Assembly: GCF_021183625.1 (NCBI RefSeq)
Contig: NZ_CP089214.1
Location: 5,890,001-5,954,000 of the forward strand
Origin: Nocardia asteroides
GTDB lineage: Bacteria > Actinomycetota > Actinomycetes > Mycobacteriales > Mycobacteriaceae
Direction: 5' to 3'
Length of the DNA: 64,000 bases
A program made the translations under genes and the position numbers. The stretch's first letter is position 1. The number at the start of each line of letters is the position of its first letter. Below the pieces are notes generated by a model. The model was not told where the DNA came from and made no database searches. It was given only the letters and a program-made list of their open reading frames with translations. This document shows positions 1 through 8,508 of this stretch, one piece after another.

Positions 1-1170
1 TACGGCGGCAGGCACGTGCCGGAGGCGCTGATGGCGGTGATCGAGGAGGTCACCGCCGAGTACGAGAAGTGCCGCGCCGACCGCACCTTCCTGGACGAGC
101 TGGACCGGCTGCAGCGCGATTACACCGGGCGGCCGTCGCCGGTCTTCGAGTGCACCCGGCTCGCCGAGCACGCGGGCGGCGCCCGCATCCTGCTCAAGCG
201 CGAGGACCTGAACCACACCGGCTCGCACAAGATCAACAACGTGCTCGGGCAGGTGCTGCTCGCCCAGCGCATGGGCAAGAAGCGGGTGATCGCCGAGACC
301 GGCGCCGGCCAGCACGGCGTCGCCACCGCCACCGCCTGCGCGCTGCTCGGCCTGGAGTGCGTGATCTACATGGGCGCGGTCGACACCGCGCGGCAGGCGC
401 TGAACGTCGCCAGGATGCGGCTGCTCGGCGCGGGCGTGGTCTCGGTGGAGACCGGCTCCCGCACGCTCAAAGACGCCATCAACGAGGCGCTGCGCGACTG
501 GGTCTCGCACGCCGACGACACCTACTACTGCTTCGGCACCGCCGCGGGCCCGCACCCGTTCCCGCTGCTGGTCCGCGATTTCCAGCGGATCGTCGGGCTG
601 GAGGCGCGCGCGCAGGTGCAGGCGCTCACCGGCAGGCTGCCGGACGCGGTGGCGGCCTGCGTCGGCGGCGGCTCCAACGCCATCGGCATCTTCCACCCGT
701 TCCTCGACGACGCCGGGGTCCGGCTGGTCGGCTACGAAGCCGCGGGCGACGGCGTCGAGACCGGGCGGCACGCGGCCACCTTCACCGGCGGCACCCCCGG
801 CGCCTTCCAGGGCGCCTACTCGTACCTGCTGCAGGACGAGGACGGCCAGACCATCGAGTCGCACTCGATCTCCGCCGGGCTCGACTACCCCGGCGTCGGC
901 CCCGAGCACGCCTACCTCAAGGACATCGGCCGCGCCGAGTACCAGCCGGTCACCGACGCCGAGGCGATGGACGCCCTGCTGCTGCTCAGCCGCACCGAGG
1001 GGATCATCCCGGCGATCGAGTCGGCGCACGCCGTCGCCGGTGCGCTGCGGCTCGGCAGGGAGCTGGGGCCGGGCGCGATCATCCTGGTGAACCTCTCCGG
1101 TCGCGGAGACAAGGACATGGACACCGCCGCCCGCTGGTTCGGGCTCTTCGACGAGGGGCAGGAAGCGTGA
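1..1170 (+). CDS. trpB: Tryptophan synthase beta subunit (5' partial)
   Basis: This PLP enzyme joins indole, channelled from TrpA, to serine to make tryptophan in the cytoplasm. The frame is open from base 1, so the true start lies upstream; about 25 N-terminal residues are missing compared with the usual length near 410-420. The PLP lysine sits in SHKINNVLGQ (Lys codon 229-231), preceded by the conserved EDLNHTG. The phosphate-binding glycine loop is VGGGSNAIG, and the C-terminal NLSGRGDKD is typical. Its stop TGA overlaps the GTG start of trpA (GTGA), so the two subunits are probably translationally coupled. Identification is secure. Confidence 0.97.
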   Translation, partial: YGGRHVPEALMAVIEEVTAEYEKCRADRTFLDELDRLQRDYTGRPSPVFECTRLAEHAGGARILLKREDLNHTGSHKINNVLGQVLLAQRMGKKRVIAETGAGQHGVATATACALLGLECVIYMGAVDTARQALNVARMRLLGAGVVSVETGSRTLKDAINEALRDWVSHADDTYYCFGTAAGPHPFPLLVRDFQRIVGLEARAQVQALTGRLPDAVAACVGGGSNAIGIFHPFLDDAGVRLVGYEAAGDGVETGRHAATFTGGTPGAFQGAYSYLLQDEDGQTIESHSISAGLDYPGVGPEHAYLKDIGRAEYQPVTDAEAMDALLLLSRTEGIIPAIESAHAVAGALRLGRELGPGAIILVNLSGRGDKDMDTAARWFGLFDEGQEA

Positions 1171-1961
1171 CTTCGCGTCTCGCGGCCACGTTCGCGGCCG
1201 CCCGCGGCGAGGGCAGGGCCGCGCTGATCGGCTACCTGCCCGCCGGGTACCCGGACCTGGACGGGTCGATCGCGGCCTGCCGCGCGCTGGTCGAGGCCGG
1301 GTGCGACATCGTCGAGGTCGGGGTCGCGTACTCCGATCCGGTGATGGACGGGCCGACCATCCAGGTCGCCGCCGAGCAGGCGCTGCGCAACGGGGTGCGG
1401 GTGCGCGACGTGTTCCGGGTGGTCGAGGCGATCACCGGGGCCGGCGGCCAGGCCGTGGTCATGAGCTACTGGAATCCGGTGCTGCGCTACGGGATCGACG
1501 CCTTCTCGCGCGATCTCGCGGCGGCGGGCGGGTCCGGGATCATCACGCCGAACCTCATCCCGGACGAGGCGGGGGAGTGGATCGCCGCCGCCGACGCGCA
1601 CGGGCTGGATCGGATCTTCCTGGTCGCGCCGTCCTCCACCGAGGAGCGGCTGGTCATGACGCTGGAGGCGAGCAGCGGGTTCGTCTACGCCGCGTCGACC
1701 ATGGGCGTGACCGGTGCCCGGGATGCCGTCTCCTCGGCGGCGCCGGAGTTGTGCGCGCGGATCCGGGCGCACAGTGACATTCCGATCGGGGTCGGGCTCG
1801 GGGTGCGCTCCGGGGCGCAGGCCGCGGAGATCGCCGCCTACGCCGACGGTGTCATCGTCGGGTCGGCGCTGGTCACCGCCGCGGGTGAAAGTCTGGAGGC
1901 GGTGCGTGCCCTGACCGCCGAGCTCGCCGAAGGTGTTCGCTCCGCGACGGTCACTTCCTGA
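1167..1961 (+). CDS. trpA: Tryptophan synthase alpha subunit
   Basis: This subunit cleaves indole-3-glycerol phosphate to indole, which passes through a tunnel to TrpB. It is 264 residues long, a normal length. The catalytic pair is visible as Glu50 in DIVEVGV and Asp61 in SDPVMDGPTIQ, matching E. coli Glu49/Asp60. The phosphate-binding region GVGLGVRSGAQA and VIVGSALV near the C-terminus also fit the TIM-barrel family. The GTG start overlaps the trpB stop by two bases, leaving no room for a separate ribosome binding site and implying coupling. A much longer upstream extension is open in this frame, but it is only the shadow of trpB. Confidence 0.97.
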   Translation: MTSRLAATFAAARGEGRAALIGYLPAGYPDLDGSIAACRALVEAGCDIVEVGVAYSDPVMDGPTIQVAAEQALRNGVRVRDVFRVVEAITGAGGQAVVMSYWNPVLRYGIDAFSRDLAAAGGSGIITPNLIPDEAGEWIAAADAHGLDRIFLVAPSSTEERLVMTLEASSGFVYAASTMGVTGARDAVSSAAPELCARIRAHSDIPIGVGLGVRSGAQAAEIAAYADGVIVGSALVTAAGESLEAVRALTAELAEGVRSATVTS

Positions 1962-2023
1962 GCGCAGCTCCGCCGGAGGTGCGCCCTTCGCCCCTGCCCG
2001 GGCGGTCGGCCCGGCGGCTCGGA

Positions 2024-2029
2024 TACGGT
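2024..2029 (+). promoter_or_regulatory. Probable -10 element for leaderless lgt
   Basis: TACGGT fits the actinobacterial TANNNT -10 pattern. It ends 7 bases before the GTG at 2037, where transcription would start, so that GTG would be a leaderless start. No -35 match was looked for beyond this. Inference from spacing only. Confidence 0.45.
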
Positions 2030-2036
2030 GGCGTCC

Positions 2037-3347
2037 GTGACCTCACGAGTCCTGGCAGACAGTCTTTCCGGCGCCGCCGACGTGCTGGCCTACATTCCGA
2101 GTCCCGCGCAGGGTGTCTGGCAGCTGGGGCCGTTCCCGTTGCGCGCCTATGCCCTCTGCATCATCGCGGGCATCATCGTCGCCATCTGGTGGGGTGAGCG
2201 GCGCTGGCGGGAGCGCGGCGGGCAGCCGGGGGCGGTGCTCGACGTCGCCATGTTCGCGGTGCCGTTCGGGCTGATCGGCGGCAGGCTCTACCACGTCGCC
2301 ACCGACTGGCAGAAGTACTTCGGGCCGGACGGGAACGCGGTCGACGCGCTCAAGATCTACCAGGGCGGGCTCGGCATCTGGGGCGCGGTCGCGCTCGGCG
2401 CCGTCGGCGCCTGGATCGGCTGCCGGATCTACAAGATCCCGCTGCCCGCCCTCGGTGACGCCGTCGCCCCCGGCATTCTGCTCGCGCAGGCCATCGGCAG
2501 GCTCGGCAACTGGTTCAACCAGGAGCTGTACGGCCGGGAGACCGAGGTGCCGTGGGGGCTGGAGATCTACCGCCGGGTCGGCGACGACGGCAGGCTGGAC
2601 ATGATGGGCGGGGTCTCCACCGGCGTGGTGGACAAGGTCGTGCACCCGACCTTCCTCTACGAACTGCTCTGGAACGTGCTCATCGTGCTCGCCCTGGTCT
2701 GGGTGGACCGGCGCTACCGGATCGGGCACGGGCGGCTCTTCGCGCTCTACGTCGCCGGGTACAGCTTCGGCCGCTTCTTCGTCGAGCTCATGCGCGACGA
2801 CGAGGCGACGCACATCGCCGGGATCCGGATCAACTCGTTCACCGCGGCGGTCGTGTTCCTGCTCGCCATCGCGTACTTCGTCTTCGCCACCAAGGGGCGG
2901 GAGCGGGCGGAGCAGCTGCAGCCGGCCACCGGGCGGCCGTGGCCGTGGCAGTTCGGCGCGTTGCGCACCTACGGTGCGGCGGAGGCTGTTCCGGGCGACC
3001 CGGACGGGGTCGACGCATCGGCGGATGCGAAGGACGAGGGTGAGCAAGCGGAGGCGAAGGCGGCGAATGCCGCGAACGCGAAGGACGAGGGTGCTTCCGT
3101 CGACGTGAAGAATGCGACCGCCGCGACGGGGGAGAAGCCCGAACCGCCTGCCGCGGGTGCGGCGGAGACGCCGGAGACCGAGACTTCGCCCGGGGCGAAG
3201 GCCACCGAAACCACTCCCGATCCGGATCTGGCGAAGACGTCAGAGGATTCCGGCAACGCCGACGCGGGTGCCGGCGATAACGGAACCGAGAGCGAAGCGG
3301 GGTCCACCGCGACGAAACCGAGTGGTTCACGCCAGAATGACTCGTGA
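2037..3347 (+). CDS. lgt: Prolipoprotein diacylglyceryl transferase with acidic C-terminal tail
   Basis: This membrane enzyme moves a diacylglyceryl group from phosphatidylglycerol to the lipobox cysteine of preprolipoproteins. The Lgt signature GRLGNWFNQELYG lies at about residues 154-166, GGRLYH near 81-86 and YELLWN further on, with several hydrophobic segments between about 35 and 290. The last 145 or so residues are a low-complexity tail rich in Ala, Glu, Asp, Lys and Thr; mycobacterial Lgt also has a tail. GTG 2037 is preferred because of the -10-like TACGGT just upstream; GTG 2028 is an in-frame alternative. It lies directly downstream of trpA, as in mycobacteria. Two lipoproteins in this window (4051 and 26481) are likely substrates. 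Confidence 0.95.
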   Translation: MTSRVLADSLSGAADVLAYIPSPAQGVWQLGPFPLRAYALCIIAGIIVAIWWGERRWRERGGQPGAVLDVAMFAVPFGLIGGRLYHVATDWQKYFGPDGNAVDALKIYQGGLGIWGAVALGAVGAWIGCRIYKIPLPALGDAVAPGILLAQAIGRLGNWFNQELYGRETEVPWGLEIYRRVGDDGRLDMMGGVSTGVVDKVVHPTFLYELLWNVLIVLALVWVDRRYRIGHGRLFALYVAGYSFGRFFVELMRDDEATHIAGIRINSFTAAVVFLLAIAYFVFATKGRERAEQLQPATGRPWPWQFGALRTYGAAEAVPGDPDGVDASADAKDEGEQAEAKAANAANAKDEGASVDVKNATAATGEKPEPPAAGAAETPETETSPGAKATETTPDPDLAKTSEDSGNADAGAGDNGTESEAGSTATKPSGSRQNDS

Positions 3348-3420
3348 CCGTCGCGGCTCCTCGCCGCTCGGATCAGCACACGGGGCCTGAGCAAGGCGCC
3401 CGCACGACGGAGGAGGACGT

Positions 3421-3948
3421 GTGACCGACCCCTATCAGAACAACCCGGGTGGCCCCCAGTACGGGCCGCCCGGCACCGGCCCTGACCTGAACAAGTCCGG
3501 CGAGCAGCCGCAGCAGCCGTACGCCCAGTCCGACCCGTACGCCCAGCAGCCGCAGTACGGCCAGCCCCAGCAGCAGTACGGCCAGCCGCCGCAGCAGTAC
3601 GGGCAGCCGCAGTACGGCCAGCCCGGCGACCCGTACGCGAACCAGGGCGCCTACCCGGCCCCGCCGCCCCAGGGGTACAACCCGAACGACCCGGAGGCCC
3701 CGTACGGCCGCGACATCTACGGCGCCCCGTTCTCCGACAAGCAGAAGCTGGTCGCCGGTCTGCTGCAGATCTTCGTCGGCACCTTCGGGGTCGGCCGGTT
3801 CTACCTCGGCTACACCACGATCGGTGTGCTCCAGCTCGTTGTCAGCATCGTGACCTGCGGCATCGGTGCGATCTGGCCGCTGATCGACGGAATCATGATC
3901 CTGATGGGCAAGGTGCCCGACGTCCAGGGCCGCCCGCTGCGGGACTGA
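3421..3948 (+). CDS. TM2 domain membrane protein with Pro/Gln/Tyr-rich N-terminus
   Basis: The protein is 175 residues. Residues 1 to about 95 are low complexity, with repeated PQYGQP/QQYGQ units. From about 105 onward it has a TM2 domain: a charged KQKLVAG entry, then two membrane helices separated by a short turn (LLQIFVGTFGVGRFYLGY and a second ending in GAIWPLIDGIMIL). The GTG start has a strong ribosome binding site (ggaggagg, five to eight bases upstream). A 15-bp terminator hairpin follows. Molecular function is unknown. Such proline/glutamine-rich TM2 proteins are common in actinobacteria, where the tail may be exposed or interact with the wall; that is inference. Confidence 0.85.
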   Translation: MTDPYQNNPGGPQYGPPGTGPDLNKSGEQPQQPYAQSDPYAQQPQYGQPQQQYGQPPQQYGQPQYGQPGDPYANQGAYPAPPPQGYNPNDPEAPYGRDIYGAPFSDKQKLVAGLLQIFVGTFGVGRFYLGYTTIGVLQLVVSIVTCGIGAIWPLIDGIMILMGKVPDVQGRPLRD

Positions 3949-3960
3949 CTCCGCGCCGCC

Positions 3961-3995
3961 CCGAGACGTCACCGCCTCCCGCGGTGGCGTCTCGG
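3961..3995 (+). terminator. Strong hairpin terminator after the TM2 gene
   Basis: A 15-bp stem (3961-3975 with 3981-3995, one G-T wobble) and a 5-base loop start 13 bases after the stop. There is no clear U-tract, as is usual in high-GC actinobacteria. Confidence 0.75.
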
Positions 3996-4050
3996 TCCGT
4001 TCCCGGCGGGGGAGCGATAGGCTGAGCCTCTCCGTCGAAAGGGGTCAGCC

Positions 4051-4818
4051 GTGCGCCGCAGGCTGTTCGCCGCCGTTCTGCTCGCCGTTCTCGCCGCCAC
4101 CGGCCTGACGGCGTGTAGCAGCTCGAGCGACCCCGACGTGCTCCGCGTCGGCACCGAGGGCACCTACGCGCCCTTCAGCTTCCAGGGCACCGACGGCGCG
4201 CTCACCGGCTACGACGTCGAGATCGCGCGGGCCGTCGGCGAGAAGCTGGGCAAGCGGGTCGAGTTCGTGCAGACGCCGTGGGACGCCATCTTCGCCGGGC
4301 TGGAGTCGCGCCGCTTCGACGTGGTCGCCAACCAGGTGACGGTGACCCCGGAGCGCAGCGAGAAGTACGGCATCTCCACCCCGTACACCCTCTCCGATGG
4401 CGTCGTCGTGACCCGCTCCGACGACAACTCGATCACCTCGCTCGCCGACCTGCGCGGCAAGACCAGCGCCCAGTCGGTCACCAGCAACTGGAACCAGGTC
4501 GCCACCGACGCCGGTGCGAAGGTCGAGGCCGTCGAGGGCTTCGTGCAGGCCGTGCAGCTGCTGAAGAACGGCCGGGTGGACGCCACCGTCAACGACAACC
4601 TCGCGGTCGCCGAGTACACCACCCGCACCGGCGACAGCGGCGTCAAGGTGGCCGCCGAGACCGGCTCCACCACCGAGCAGGCCTTCGCCACCCGCTCCGG
4701 CGACGCCCTGCTCGCCGAGCTGAACCGCGCCCTGGACGAGCTGCGCGCCGACGGCACCCTGAAGCGGATCTCGGAGAAGTACTTCGGCACCGACGTCAGC
4801 GCCCCCGCGGGCAACTGA
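4051..4818 (+). CDS. Polar amino-acid ABC importer, substrate-binding lipoprotein
   Basis: This is a 255-residue extracytoplasmic binding protein of the glutamine/histidine (SBP_bac_3) type. The signal peptide ends in the lipobox LTAC with Cys22, so Lgt should lipidate it. LRVGTEGTYAPFSF and GYDVEIARAVGEKLG are characteristic of the first lobe, and a C-terminal LKRISEKYFG closes the fold. A -10-like TAGGCT (4018-4023) and a purine-rich aagggg site precede the GTG start. The permease gene starts six bases after its stop. The ligand cannot be told from sequence; polar or cystine-type amino acids are the usual substrates. Confidence 0.92.
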   Translation: MRRRLFAAVLLAVLAATGLTACSSSSDPDVLRVGTEGTYAPFSFQGTDGALTGYDVEIARAVGEKLGKRVEFVQTPWDAIFAGLESRRFDVVANQVTVTPERSEKYGISTPYTLSDGVVVTRSDDNSITSLADLRGKTSAQSVTSNWNQVATDAGAKVEAVEGFVQAVQLLKNGRVDATVNDNLAVAEYTTRTGDSGVKVAAETGSTTEQAFATRSGDALLAELNRALDELRADGTLKRISEKYFGTDVSAPAGN

Positions 4819-4824
4819 CCCCGG

Positions 4825-5493
4825 ATGGATCCCGCCACCAGGGAGCTGATCCTGCACAACCTGGCGCCGATGCTGCGCGCCACGGTGACCATGACGCTCC
4901 CGCTCACCGCCGTCAGCTTCGTCATCGGGCTGGCGCTGGCGCTGCTGCTCGCGCTGGCCAGGTTGTCGCCGCTGTGGGTGCTCTCGGTGCCCGCCCGGGT
5001 CTACATCTCGATCATCCGCGGCACGCCGCTGCTGGTGCAGCTCTTCATCGTCTTCTACGCGCTGCCGCAGTTCGGCGTCGTCATCGACCCGTTCCCGGCC
5101 GCGGTGATCGCCTTCAGCCTCAATGTCGGCGGCTACGCGGCCGAGGTGGTGCGGGCGGCGATCCTCTCGGTGGCGCACGGGCAGTGGGAGGCGGCCTGGG
5201 CGGTGGGGCTGCGCTACCCGCAGATCCTGCGGCTGGTGATCCTGCCGCAGGCCGCCAGGATCGCCGTCCCGCCGCTGAGCAACACGCTGATCTCGCTGGT
5301 CAAGGACACCTCGCTGGCCTCGACGATCCTGGTCACCGAGCTGCTCAGGACCGCCCAGCTGGCGGCCGCGCCGACCTTCGACTTCTTCGCGCTGTACGGC
5401 GTGGCCGCGGTGTACTACTGGGTCATCTGCCTGGTGCTCGGCTTCGGCCAGACCCGGCTGGAGACGCGGCTCTCCCGGCACGTCGCGCGGTGA
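4825..5493 (+). CDS. Polar amino-acid ABC importer permease
   Basis: The protein is 222 residues, a normal HisM/GlnP-family length, with about five membrane spans. RGTPLLVQLF is the family signature. The EAA loop that docks the ATPase is visible as AAEVVRAAILSVAHGQ followed by EAAWAVGL. It is separated by six bases from the binding-protein gene, so the two form an operon. No ATP-binding subunit follows: the next gene is pyk, which has its own promoter. The importer must borrow an ATPase, possibly the GlnQ-like protein at 28317-29081; that is inference. Confidence 0.93.
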   Translation: MDPATRELILHNLAPMLRATVTMTLPLTAVSFVIGLALALLLALARLSPLWVLSVPARVYISIIRGTPLLVQLFIVFYALPQFGVVIDPFPAAVIAFSLNVGGYAAEVVRAAILSVAHGQWEAAWAVGLRYPQILRLVILPQAARIAVPPLSNTLISLVKDTSLASTILVTELLRTAQLAAAPTFDFFALYGVAAVYYWVICLVLGFGQTRLETRLSRHVAR

Positions 5494-5550
5494 GCACCCG
5501 TTCACGAGAGCTTCATCCGCGCCGAGGAGGGCGAAAGGCCCGGGCAGGAC

Positions 5551-5556
5551 TAGTCT
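5551..5556 (+). promoter_or_regulatory. Probable -10 element for leaderless pyk
   Basis: TAGTCT ends seven bases before the GTG at 5564, the right place for transcription to begin at the start codon itself. No ribosome binding site lies at the usual distance, which agrees with a leaderless mRNA. Confidence 0.55.
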
Positions 5557-5563
5557 CGACGCC

Positions 5564-6982
5564 GTGATGCGACGGACGAAGATTGTGTGCACTCTCGGAC
5601 CGGCCACTGCCTCCGAGGACCGTATTCGCGAACTCGTCGAGAGCGGTATGGACGTTGCCCGGCTGAACTTCAGCCACGGTGAGCACGCGGACCACGCCGA
5701 GAACTACAAGAAGGTGCGGCAGGCCTCCGACCATGCCGGTCGCGCCGTCGGCATTCTCGCCGACCTACAGGGGCCCAAGATCCGGCTCGGGCGCTTCAAA
5801 GAGGGCCGTACCACCTGGGCCACCGGGGAAGAGGTGCGGATCACCGTCGACGAGGTCGACGGCACGCACGACCGGGTCTCCACCACGTACAAGGAGCTCG
5901 CCGCCGACGCCAAGGCGGGCGACCGGCTGCTGGTCGACGACGGCAAGGTCGGGCTCACCGTCACCGGGGTCGACGGCAACGACGTGATCTGCCGGGTCAC
6001 CGAGGGCGGCCCGGTCTCCAACAACAAGGGCGTCTCGCTGCCCGGCATGAACGTCTCGGTGCCCGCGCTGTCGGAGAAGGACATCGAGGACCTGGAGTTC
6101 GCGCTCGCGCTCGGCGTCGACTTCATCGCGCTCTCCTTCGTGCGCTCGCCGTCGGACGTCGAGCTGGTGCACGACATCATGGACCGGGTCGGGCGCCGGG
6201 TGCCGGTGATCGGCAAGCTGGAGAAGCCGGAGGCCATCGACAACCTGGAGGCCGTCGTGCTGGCCTTCGACGCCGTCATGGTGGCCCGCGGCGACCTCGG
6301 CGTCGAGCTGCCGCTGGAGCAGGTGCCGCTGGTGCAGAAGCGGGCCATCCAGATGGCGCGGGAGAACGCCAAGCCGGTGATCGTGGCGACCCAGATGCTG
6401 GAGTCCATGATCGAGAACTCCCGCCCGACCAGGGCCGAGGCCTCGGACGTCGCCAACGCGGTGCTGGACGGCGCGGACGCGGTCATGCTCTCCGGCGAGA
6501 CCTCGGTCGGCGCCTACCCGATCGAGACCGTGCGCACCATGGCGCGCATCGTGAACGCGGTGGAGTCCGAGTCGACGACGGTGCCGCCGCTGACCCACGT
6601 GCCGCGCACCAAGCGCGGCGTCATCTCCTACGCCGCGCGCGACATCGGCGAGCGGCTGAACGCCAAGGCGCTGGTCGCCTTCACCCAGTCGGGTGACACC
6701 GTGCGCCGTCTCGCGCGGCTGCACACCCCGCTGCCGCTGCTCGCCTTCACCCCGCTCCCGGAGGTGCGCAGCCAGCTCTCGCTCACCTGGGGAACGGAAA
6801 CGTTCCTGGTCCCGACGGTGCACAGCACCGACGCCATGATCAAGCAGGTGGACACCGCGCTGCTCACCCTCGGCCGCTACCAGCGGGGTGACCTCGTGGT
6901 CATCGTGGCCGGGTCCCCGCCCGGAACCGTCGGTTCCACTAACCTGATCCACGTACACCGGATCGGTGAGGAGGACCATTAG
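5564..6982 (+). CDS. pyk: Pyruvate kinase
   Basis: Pyruvate kinase transfers phosphate from phosphoenolpyruvate to ADP, the last step of glycolysis. The 472-residue length equals that recalled for mycobacterial PykA. KIVCTLGPAT opens the barrel. DLQGPKIRLG, the active-site signature VIGKLEKPEAIDN with its catalytic lysine, MVARGDLGVELP (metal and substrate ligands) and TQMLESMI follow in order. The C-terminal domain contains the allosteric fold. The start may be GTG 5564 or the next codon, ATG 5567; a -10-like TAGTCT favours GTG 5564 as a leaderless start. Confidence 0.97.
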   Translation: MMRRTKIVCTLGPATASEDRIRELVESGMDVARLNFSHGEHADHAENYKKVRQASDHAGRAVGILADLQGPKIRLGRFKEGRTTWATGEEVRITVDEVDGTHDRVSTTYKELAADAKAGDRLLVDDGKVGLTVTGVDGNDVICRVTEGGPVSNNKGVSLPGMNVSVPALSEKDIEDLEFALALGVDFIALSFVRSPSDVELVHDIMDRVGRRVPVIGKLEKPEAIDNLEAVVLAFDAVMVARGDLGVELPLEQVPLVQKRAIQMARENAKPVIVATQMLESMIENSRPTRAEASDVANAVLDGADAVMLSGETSVGAYPIETVRTMARIVNAVESESTTVPPLTHVPRTKRGVISYAARDIGERLNAKALVAFTQSGDTVRRLARLHTPLPLLAFTPLPEVRSQLSLTWGTETFLVPTVHSTDAMIKQVDTALLTLGRYQRGDLVVIVAGSPPGTVGSTNLIHVHRIGEEDH

Positions 6983-7034
6983 TGAGTGACCTATCCGCTG
7001 CCATGTCCGTCCCGGCGACGGGCGGTGCGCACCC

Positions 7035-7934
7035 GTGACCCCGGCGGTTCCCGGCGCTGTCGGGGCCGGGACCGATCTCGACGTGCTGCTCGGCCTCCTC
7101 GACCTCGAGGAGGTCGGGGGGGACGTGTTCATCGGGCAGCACCCGGCGAAGGTCTGGAGCCGGACCTTCGGCGGCCAGCTGGTCTCGCAGGCCATCATCG
7201 CCGCGGGCCGCACCGTCGGCGACCGGCCGGTGCACGCGGTGAACGCGCACTTCGTGCGCGGTGGCGACGTCAAGAAGCCGATCGAGTACCACGTCGAACG
7301 GCACCGTGACGGGCGCGCCTTCGCCAACCGCACGGTCACCGCGAGCCAGGACGGACAGGAGCTGTTCGTCATGCTCGCGGCCTTCCAGGAGTGGGGCCGC
7401 GGGCTGGAGCACGCGCACGAGCGCCCCGACGTGCCCGACCCGGAGAGCCTGCCGCGCATCGAGCAGAGCTTCGCTGGGTTCGAGGACAAGCTGGAGATGT
7501 TCGTGAACGCCCCGCGGCCGATCGACCTCCGCTATACCAACGACCCGTCCTGGATCCTCAAGGGCACCGGGGAGAAGCTCAACCACAACCGGGTCTGGAT
7601 GAAGGCCGACGGCACGCTGCCGGACGATCCGCTGCTGCACAACGCGACGCTCGGCTACTCGTCGGACACCACCGTGCTGGATTCGATCATCACCACGCAC
7701 GGCCTCTCCTGGGGGCTGGACCGGATCGTCGCGGCGACGGTGAACCACTCGATCTGGTTCCATCGGCCGTTCCGCTTCGACGAGTGGACGCTGTACGCCA
7801 CCGAGTCGCCGGTGGCGGCGGGGTCGCGCGGGCTCGCCACCGGGCGGTTCTACGCGCGCACCGGTGAACTGCTCGCCACCACCGTGCAGGAGGGCGTGAT
7901 CCGGCACTTCCCGCCGCGTCGGCCGAAGAGTTAG
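7035..7934 (+). CDS. tesB: Acyl-CoA thioesterase II (TesB family)
   Basis: This double hotdog-fold enzyme hydrolyses acyl-CoA to free fatty acid and CoA. The 299-residue protein shows the N-terminal hotdog GGQLVSQAIIAAGRTV, HAVNAHFVRGG, and a C-terminal hotdog with LDSIITTHGL, the HSIWFHRPF region and TVQEGVIR at the end. The Asp, Thr/Ser and Gln network of the family is consistent with the Asp before ITTHG and the Gln in VQEG. It lies 52 bases downstream of pyk, the same neighbour as tesB1 in M. tuberculosis. Substrate chain length cannot be told. Confidence 0.93.
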   Translation: MTPAVPGAVGAGTDLDVLLGLLDLEEVGGDVFIGQHPAKVWSRTFGGQLVSQAIIAAGRTVGDRPVHAVNAHFVRGGDVKKPIEYHVERHRDGRAFANRTVTASQDGQELFVMLAAFQEWGRGLEHAHERPDVPDPESLPRIEQSFAGFEDKLEMFVNAPRPIDLRYTNDPSWILKGTGEKLNHNRVWMKADGTLPDDPLLHNATLGYSSDTTVLDSIITTHGLSWGLDRIVAATVNHSIWFHRPFRFDEWTLYATESPVAAGSRGLATGRFYARTGELLATTVQEGVIRHFPPRRPKS

Positions 7935-7943
7935 CTGCCGCTG

Positions 7944-7990
7944 CCGCTGTCGCGGCGGTGGACTGCTGTCCGCTGTCGCGGCGGTGGACT
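7944..7990. repeat. Two tandem copies of a 21-bp direct repeat (26-bp period)
   Basis: The same 21 bases (beginning ccgctgtcgcgg) occur at 7944-7964 and 7970-7990, separated by gctgt. They fill the space between the convergent tesB and 7989 genes. The second copy runs into the stop codon of the minus-strand gene. Confidence 0.8.
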
Positions 7991-8402
7991 AGATCCGCTC
8001 GCGGTCGGTGTCGAGGTCGAGGTCGGTGCGCTGTGAGGCGGAGAGCGTGAACGGGATCTCCGGCTCGTCGCCCGGGGTCGCGTAGAGCGCGAGCAGCAGC
8101 TTGTGCTCCAGCTCGGCGATATCGGCGTCGGTCAGCTCGGCCGGGGCGCCGACGAGGCTCAGCGCGATCTCGTAGCAGCCGCGCGCCCCCGGGGCCCGGT
8201 CCGGATTGTCGGTCCGCCACCGGGTTTCCAGGGCCGCGTGGCGGGGGTCGTCGGGGTCGACCGGCAGCGTGAAGCGCCAGGCGAAGACCTCCCGGTCCGC
8301 CAGGTGCGCGTCGACCTCGTCGCGCACCGCGCGCACTACGTGGTCGAGGGTCTCGGGGGTGAGGTAGACGTGGAGCGAAACATCCGAAATCCGCTTCGGC
8401 AT
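7989..8402 (-). CDS. Conserved-looking hypothetical protein
   Basis: I do not recognise this 137-residue acidic protein. It starts MPKRISDVSLHVYLTPETLD and contains no signal peptide or membrane segment. Several short amphipathic stretches are visible (DIAELEHKLLLALYA), and it ends in an Asp/Arg-rich tail. The ATG at 8402 is chosen over an upstream open extension because an aggaa-type ribosome binding site precedes it and codon bias becomes typical only from there. It converges with tesB and sits upstream, on the other strand, of nothing obviously related. The function is unknown; it could be a small cytosolic regulator or adaptor. Confidence 0.65.
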   Translation of the reverse strand: MPKRISDVSLHVYLTPETLDHVVRAVRDEVDAHLADREVFAWRFTLPVDPDDPRHAALETRWRTDNPDRAPGARGCYEIALSLVGAPAELTDADIAELEHKLLLALYATPGDEPEIPFTLSASQRTDLDLDTDRERI

Positions 8403-8508
8403 GCCTGATTCCTGTCCTCGGGTCGCGCCGGAATCGGCGCAGGGCTCGTCCGCGGGGAGTGTAGCGCCGAGGTCCGCCGCGGGAACCGGCACCACGCCGC
8501 GCGGTCGA

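Noticed and set aside
3525..3640. A CRISPR-like direct repeat in the TM2 gene
   Set aside because: The repeats are in-frame PQYGQP codon repeats without unique spacers.
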